A stretch of 7,281 nt of DNA from an uncultured archaeon. Lineage in GTDB: Archaea; Micrarchaeota; Micrarchaeia; Micrarchaeales; CABMGC01. A program made the translations under genes and the position numbers. Positions 1-5,200 of the stretch are shown here, one piece after another (positions within the stretch are counted from its first letter, which is position 1; the number at the start of each line of letters is the position of its first letter). The notes under the pieces were generated by a model. It searched no databases and was not told the origin of the DNA. It worked only from the letters and a program-made list of their open reading frames with translations. Location of the stretch: positions 1 through 7,281 of the forward strand of contig CABMGC010000014.1 of the NCBI GenBank assembly GCA_902385515.1, in the 5' to 3' direction.

Positions 1-1
1 G

Positions 2-1453
2 CTCATAGTCGTCGCGAGGATGCTGGATCCCAACGGCTACGGAATCTACACGCTCGCGATGGGAGTCGCGCTGTTCTTCGGCTCGCTGTGCAGCATGAGC
101 TTCGGCACGTACCTGAACAAGCGCATGCCCCTGCTGCTCGCGCAGAAAAAGACGAAACAGATAAGGGAGGCGCTCGGGGACAGCTTCTTTTTGACGCTTA
201 TGACCAGCGGGGCAGCCGTCCTCATAGGAATCGCGTTCAGCGCGGCGATATCGGGCTACGTGTTCCACGGCGCGGGATACTCAGGCCTCATCAATTTCGC
301 GCTTATGAGCGTGGTTACGCTCGCGCTCTTCAACCTCGTCTATTCCGCCCTGATAGGCACGGGCGAGGGCAGGTGGTCGTCCATGGCGCACATACTCTAC
401 AACATAACCTACGCCGCCATAAGCATCCTGCTCGTGTACGCCGGCTACGGCCCGATGGGCGCGCTCGCGGGGATGGTCATCGGCCCGCTTGCAGGCACCA
501 TCATAGGCACCGCGTTCATAGCGAAGCGCTTCGGTTTCAGCCTCAAACTAAACGGCATGTGGAAGAGGGCGAGGGACATGGTTAGCTTCTCCGTCCCCGT
601 GTCGGCGGCGGGCATAGTGTCCGGGCTCGTCAGCAATTTCTCCATCATGCTGCTTGGCGTCTTTTCCGTCTCGGCGATAGTTGGCTCCTACGGGGTCGCA
701 AGCAGGATCGGGTCCCTCATAAGCATAGAGCTCGGCTTCATAGGATCCGTGCTCGTGCAGATGTTCGCCAGCGCGATAGCGAAACGGAAAAACACCGATG
801 TGCTCAAGAAGCTCTACAACTACTCGGTATACTTCGGTATACTTATAACCGCTCCGATAGTCGCGTACCTGATGGTGCTCCCGACCGCGCTCGTGTCTTC
901 GGTCTTCCCGTCGTACATCGATAGCGTCTTCTACATACCGGCGATAGCGATAGGCATACTCGCGGGCATCATAGGCAGCTACGCGTCATCCCTTGTGATA
1001 AGCGTCGGCGACGTGAGGACCTTCCTGAAATATTCGGTGGTCGCGTCTGCCGCAAGCCTCGCGGCAACGGTCGCGCTCGTCCCTTACATCGGCGCATACG
1101 GCGTCATAATCGGAATGGTATTCGTCGGGAGCCTGACAGCGGACGTCCTTTACATAAGATACGCAAAGGACAGGCTCCACATACGCACGGAATACGGAAA
1201 GATTGCGAGGATTCTTTTGGCGGGCGTGACACTCGCCGCAATCATGCTTCCGATAAACCTGATTCCCGTGCGCGCAACCTTCCAGTTAATCATAGGAATG
1301 GCGGCGGTCGTGCTGATGTATCCTCCGCTTCTGGTGAAAACCGGGGCCCTTGGAAAGAGCGAGCTCTCCCTGCTTAAAAGGGTCGGCGGGAGGGTCCAGA
1401 CGTTCGGGAAGATCGTGGGGCTCGCTGTCGGCTATGCGTCAATGTTCCTGTGA
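2..1453 (+). CDS. Polysaccharide/lipid-linked glycan flippase, MOP superfamily (5' partial)
   Basis: This is probably a membrane flippase that moves a lipid-linked oligosaccharide to the outer face of the cytoplasmic membrane (Wzx/RfbX-like, MOP superfamily). The protein is almost wholly hydrophobic. Numbering from the ATG at 20, I count about 13 likely membrane segments (roughly 11-30, 56-80, 89-112, 124-142, 148-167, 186-215, 218-253, 268-292, 303-328, 336-358, 360-378, 398-415, 420-440), with short basic loops such as KKTKQIR and KRKNTD. The frame has no stop upstream of position 20, and codons 2-19 read LIVVAR. The resulting stretch AR-MLDPNGYGIY matches the family's conserved aR-Lgp-yGly motif after the first helix. 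The ATG is therefore internal and some 20-30 residues with helix 1 lie outside the window. The AGGA just before this ATG leaves no ribosome spacing. The glycosyltransferase follows after 14 bp. The exact glycan is unknown; a teichoic acid or O-antigen type transporter cannot be excluded. Confidence 0.85.
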   Translation, partial: LIVVARMLDPNGYGIYTLAMGVALFFGSLCSMSFGTYLNKRMPLLLAQKKTKQIREALGDSFFLTLMTSGAAVLIGIAFSAAISGYVFHGAGYSGLINFALMSVVTLALFNLVYSALIGTGEGRWSSMAHILYNITYAAISILLVYAGYGPMGALAGMVIGPLAGTIIGTAFIAKRFGFSLKLNGMWKRARDMVSFSVPVSAAGIVSGLVSNFSIMLLGVFSVSAIVGSYGVASRIGSLISIELGFIGSVLVQMFASAIAKRKNTDVLKKLYNYSVYFGILITAPIVAYLMVLPTALVSSVFPSYIDSVFYIPAIAIGILAGIIGSYASSLVISVGDVRTFLKYSVVASAASLAATVALVPYIGAYGVIIGMVFVGSLTADVLYIRYAKDRLHIRTEYGKIARILLAGVTLAAIMLPINLIPVRATFQLIIGMAAVVLMYPPLLVKTGALGKSELSLLKRVGGRVQTFGKIVGLAVGYASMFL

Positions 1454-1457
1454 GATG

Positions 1458-1465
1458 AGATGATC
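1458..1465 (+). promoter_or_regulatory. Ribosome binding site for the TTG-started glycosyltransferase
   Basis: The bases AGATGATC lie just before the TTG at 1468. They match the archaeal anti-Shine-Dalgarno complement GGAGGTGATC at the TGATC half, with the purine core about 7 bases from the start. The two nearby ATGs (1455 and 1460) run into stops within two or three codons, and the frame of the glycosyltransferase has a TGA at 1456-1458. This site and TTG therefore define the start. Confidence 0.55.
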
Positions 1466-1467
1466 AC

Positions 1468-2175
1468 TTGAGAGACTACAAAGACTTCACTATTGTGCTG
1501 CCGACCCTCAACGAGGACAAGACCGTAGGCAAGATACTCGGCTACGTCACCAGGGCGTATCCGGGAATGCGCATGATGGTCGCGGACGACGGGTCCACGG
1601 ACGCAACCAAGAAAATCGTAAGGAAGCTTGCCTTGAAAAACAGGAATATAACGCTGCTCGACAGGGCCGCGGAAGGCCGCAAGAAAGGGCTCACCGCGAG
1701 CGTTATTGACGCGATAGGCATGAGCGGCACCAGGTTCGCAATCGTCATGGACGCGGACATGCAGCACCCGGTCGGCAAGATAGCCGACGTAGCAAAAAGC
1801 CTTGAAGAGGGGAACGCCCTCGCCGTGGCCGTGAGGGTCAAGGTGACCGACTGGGACCTTTACAGGAAGACCATATCGCGCATCCTCATGTACATGGGCA
1901 GGGCGGTCCTCTACGCCGAAAGGAAGGAGACCTGCGGGGACATATTCTCGGGATTCTTCGGAATAGAGCGGGAGGTCGCGGGCAGGGTCTACCACAAGAA
2001 CAAGAACAGGTTCGTGCCGGAGGGATACAAGGTGCTGTTTGACTTACTCAAGTGCGTTGACCGCGGGACGATGCGCATCGCGGAGGTCCCTTACGTTTTC
2101 AGGATAAGGAAGTTCGGCTCGTCGAAGGCAGGGTTCAAGCAGGGCATGGCCCTCCTCAGATCCTTCATGACTTGA
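1468..2175 (+). CDS. Family 2 glycosyltransferase, dolichyl-phosphate mannose synthase-like
   Basis: This enzyme probably transfers a sugar from a nucleotide sugar to a polyprenyl or dolichyl phosphate at the inner membrane face, or extends a lipid-linked glycan. The 235-residue protein carries the GT-A/GT2 signatures in order: PTLNE at 12-16, ADDGSTD at 39-45, the metal-binding DAD at 95-97 followed by QHP at 99-101, D-IFSGFF at 158-164, GYKVLFDLL at 186-194 and EVPYVFRIRKFGSSK at 206-220. This arrangement is that of DPM1-type synthases. It ends soon after the last motif, so the C-terminal membrane helices or GtrA-like domain of many relatives are absent and it should be peripheral. TTG is the only usable start: a stop lies 12 bases upstream and the next ATG would remove PTLNE. 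It sits 14 bp behind the flippase, suggesting one operon. The sugar cannot be read from sequence; a GtrB-like glucosyltransferase is the main alternative. Confidence 0.85.
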   Translation: MRDYKDFTIVLPTLNEDKTVGKILGYVTRAYPGMRMMVADDGSTDATKKIVRKLALKNRNITLLDRAAEGRKKGLTASVIDAIGMSGTRFAIVMDADMQHPVGKIADVAKSLEEGNALAVAVRVKVTDWDLYRKTISRILMYMGRAVLYAERKETCGDIFSGFFGIEREVAGRVYHKNKNRFVPEGYKVLFDLLKCVDRGTMRIAEVPYVFRIRKFGSSKAGFKQGMALLRSFMT

Positions 2176-2192
2176 TTATAAAATACAGCTCA

Positions 2193-2230
2193 CCATAAAG
2201 TCGAGAGAAAAAATTCGATAAATCTTATGG
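2193..2230 (-). terminator. Imperfect hairpin with T6, possible 3' end of the surface-protein mRNA
   Basis: CCATAA at 2193-2198 is the exact complement of TTATGG at 2225-2230. Inside it, TCGA at 2201-2204 faces TCGA at 2215-2218 around a 10-base loop, with a one-base bulge on the left and a five-base bulge on the right. The loop contains A6 at 2208-2213, which reads as T6 on the reverse strand, downstream of the reverse gene's stop. Archaeal transcription often stops at T runs, so this is a plausible terminator. The stem is AT-rich and may be weak. Confidence 0.3.
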
Positions 2231-2265
2231 CTGAAATCAAGACGCCCTGAATAAACGCGTTCCAC

Positions 2266-2270
2266 TTTTT
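2266..2270 (+). terminator. Oligo-T run, possible end of the flippase-glycosyltransferase transcript
   Basis: A T5 run (CACTTTTTCC) lies about 90 bases after the glycosyltransferase stop and just before the end of the reverse gene. Archaeal RNA polymerase can terminate at such runs without a stem. The run is short, so the call is tentative. Confidence 0.22.
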
Positions 2271-2273
2271 CCT

Positions 2274-5200
2274 TCAAGGGTTTATGAGGCTCAGTTCCGC
2301 GTCCAGCGCGTTGTAGGTCGCGCTGGTCACGATGGTGCTAGCGACCGAACGATTATTCAGGTTAAGCGCGTACACGTTCGGACTTAGGCCTCCCCAATTG
2401 ACGTTCACGTAGCCTATCGCGTAGGCGCGCTGCGCATCGGGCGTCAAGGTAAGCCTTCCCACTGGAAGGCCGCCGAGGCTTATCGAACCCGTGACTGTGC
2501 TGTTCGTAAGGTTCATCACCTCGACGGCGTTGTTGCCGCCGCCAATCGTGCCGATGTACGCGTTGCCGCGCAAGATCACGATGCGGTTGGGCTTGCCGTT
2601 GTTGCCCTCGCTCAGGTTCGTGGAGATGGCGGCCAGAGGGGTGTCGTTGCTGACTCCCAGCTTCAGCACGTTGTAATAGGTTCCGGCGTCGCCGCTCTGC
2701 GCGGTGACGTACGCGACGGCGCTGTTCGGGGTGAAGTTCACGTAGGCGAAGTTCCACGAGGCGTGCCCGTCGGGGGTGGTGATGAAGTAGAGGGTGTTCA
2801 CCGTCCAGGCGGACAGGTCCACCTTCGATATCCCGTTCATGCATGTGACGTAGAGATAGCTGCCGTTCGGCGTTACCGCTGCGCCCTGGCCCATCCCGGA
2901 GGCATTGCTGTTGTCGGACTGGCAGACAGGGACTGTCCGCGTCAGCAACATCGAGCCTGACGTCGAGATCACCGAGACGGTGTTGTTGCCGTAGTTCGTA
3001 ACGAACGCGTACGTCCCGCTGGGATTGAGCACAATCCCCCTTGCTGCCTGCGCGCCTATGTTAAGAGTGTCCGTGACCGAGGCGGAGGAGATGTTGTACT
3101 TCTTCACCTGGAAGTTGGTGCCCGTGCTCCTCGTGAGGAAGAAGATCGACTTCTTCGACTGCCCGAAGGCGGCGTCCGCGACCCTGTACGCTATGTTCTG
3201 GTTGCCAATGACGCTGCCCGTCGTCGTGTTTATGATAAGGACGTTCCCCGTGGACTGCTGGGTCACGTAGAGGTTGGGATAAACTGCGATGGTGGTTGTC
3301 GAGGATGACGTCGACGTGGTGCTGGTCGTTGAAGCGGTCGTGGTCGTGATAGTTGTCGTATTGGTACTTATGAGTATCCAGTTCGATGCAAGGTATGAAT
3401 TTCCGTCATTGATGAGGAGCGTCGCGTTAACGACATTCCCGGCATATATGGAAGGCAGATGAAATGCGAGCGTATCAAAGGCGTTCTCGGTTCCGCCAAG
3501 CTGAGGGTGCGCCTCTCCCATGATCGGCGTTAGATTTAGAAGATTTATGCCATAGCGATAGGTATATGGAGGGGCTCCGTTGATTGCGTTTGCCGCCACT
3601 ATGACATTGCCCGTCGCTAAATCAAACGTACCGCTTATTTCAGAAGACAGCAGAGGAGAGGTACTGGCATTGCTTACTGTGAAGTTGAGGATGTTCGAAG
3701 TCGCATTCACTTCCACAAGCGAATTTTCGCCCAAGAATTCGTCAAGGAACAGCCTGACCTGATATGTTCCCGCAGGAGTGTTGTTCATCGCCGCTAATTT
3801 CACCTGGCCGCTTCCGCCAAGATTCCAACTTGACGGTATCAAGCAGATATTCGGATTGTTAAGCATTGAAAAACTGCTGCTTAGATTTTCCCTTATGACC
3901 CTGTAACTTGTGGAGTTGGATACTATGTAACTGAAGTTTGCGCTGGGATTTGTCAGAGACCTGGCCTCCCACCAATAGCAATATCTGCTCGCATTCGCCG
4001 TTCCATTCAAGATCGTGGCATTGAAATTGATGGACCTGCCCTGTTCGATGCTATTTGCTGATGCATTTATGCTCACCAAAGGCGGGACATAATTTATTAC
4101 TGTACCTGCGCAAGACGAGTTGCTGTCGCTGTCACTGGCGCAATAAGTGAAAGTTGTAGTATTCGATGGAGATATGGAATAATAACCTCCGAGATCAGAA
4201 TACGGACCTATTCCGCCATTGAGGTGCGCGTTTATCTCTCCTGACTCTCCGCGAAAGATTATTTGTGATTTATTATCGATAATTTTTGGGTTGTAATGAG
4301 GAGCCACGCAATTCCAAGGATAGCTAGGTGGAACGTACTCATCAGTAGTAGCATCATGAATATTCCTGCAGACCGGCGTACTAGTCGCCGTGAGCGGAGC
4401 GAACGCATATCCGATCGAGCTGCCAGAGCAGTTCATGGCATTGTTTGGCAAGGTATTGTCGGAATCCGCGACACTGTAGGTGTAATATGTTTGGGTCACA
4501 TACTTTAGGTCGCTATTTGGTATTGAATAGTTGGCACCTGTGTGCACAGGAGTTCCTTTGCATTGGCTCGTGGGGCTCGAATTTTTGTACCAATTTATGG
4601 CATATGGCGGGATTCCACCTACGACATACGCTGCAATGTCTGCTGGAGTTTGGCCGTTCTGACCGTTCGTAATGCGTGTCACACCAAATTCGTTTGGAGT
4701 GCACACGTAACGGTTGACCCAACCAGCCCCAGTCAGATTTACCCATGAAAGCGCAAGAATGCAGTTTGACCTCAGGGCAGGTATTACCGTTATAATCTTC
4801 GACGCAGAGCAATTATGCGAACCATAAAAGTCAATGACATTGTAGCTGTATGCAGAGGTATTCGAAGGAGTTGCCTCATAGTCAGTTCCTGAGTGGCGTA
4901 CCGCCCCAAGGCAGCCGGCCTGCGAATACCAGTTTATGCTGAAGGGAGTCACGCCGCCGGAGACGTTTGAATTGAGTATCACCGAATTGCCCTGGTGTAT
5001 TGTCGGCGCCGCCGAAACAATCGGGTTTGCCTGCAGATCCGATTTAAGGATGTAGGTCAACGCGGTGACGCCAGTCTGGGACGCAGCATCGGTAACGATA
5101 AGAGTAGCGCCCCAGTCTCCTGGCGTGTACTGCGTACCCTGATTGAAAGTAAAGTCGTCTGTCGTAGAATTCACTCCCGTGTGAAGGACGGAGAACGGCG

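Larger units (their letters stand above)
2176..2273. other. AT-rich spacer between convergent genes
   Basis: The 98 bases between the two stop codons are much richer in A and T than the genes on either side. They contain no convincing reading frame. A TTATAAAATA string at 2176-2185 resembles an archaeal TATA box, but no forward gene follows it. The region more likely serves to end both converging transcripts. Confidence 0.6.

Noticed and set aside
824..843. Perfect tandem 10-base repeat (TCGGTATACT twice) in the flippase
   Set aside because: The reading frame runs through it without disruption and the protein there is an ordinary membrane segment, so it is probably chance or an old event, not a frameshift or a site.
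1432..1995. A 187-codon open frame on the reverse strand over the glycosyltransferase
   Set aside because: It overlaps a gene with complete GT2 motifs, its translation is rich in Arg, His, Pro and Val with no recognisable motif, and GC-rich genes commonly leave such antisense frames.
2176..2185. TTATAAAATA as a forward promoter
   Set aside because: It has no purine-rich BRE upstream and no forward gene follows; AT-rich spacers produce such strings by chance.
2362..2844. A 160-codon reverse frame inside the propeller region
   Set aside because: It is a frame-shifted reading of the propeller, dominated by Arg and His, which is typical of out-of-frame GC-rich DNA.
3291..3365. Thr/Ser-coding repeat as a possible CRISPR or phase-variable tract
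   Set aside because: There are no uniform repeats with spacers, and the codons vary (ACN/TCN), so it is a protein linker and not a mutable homopolymer or array.
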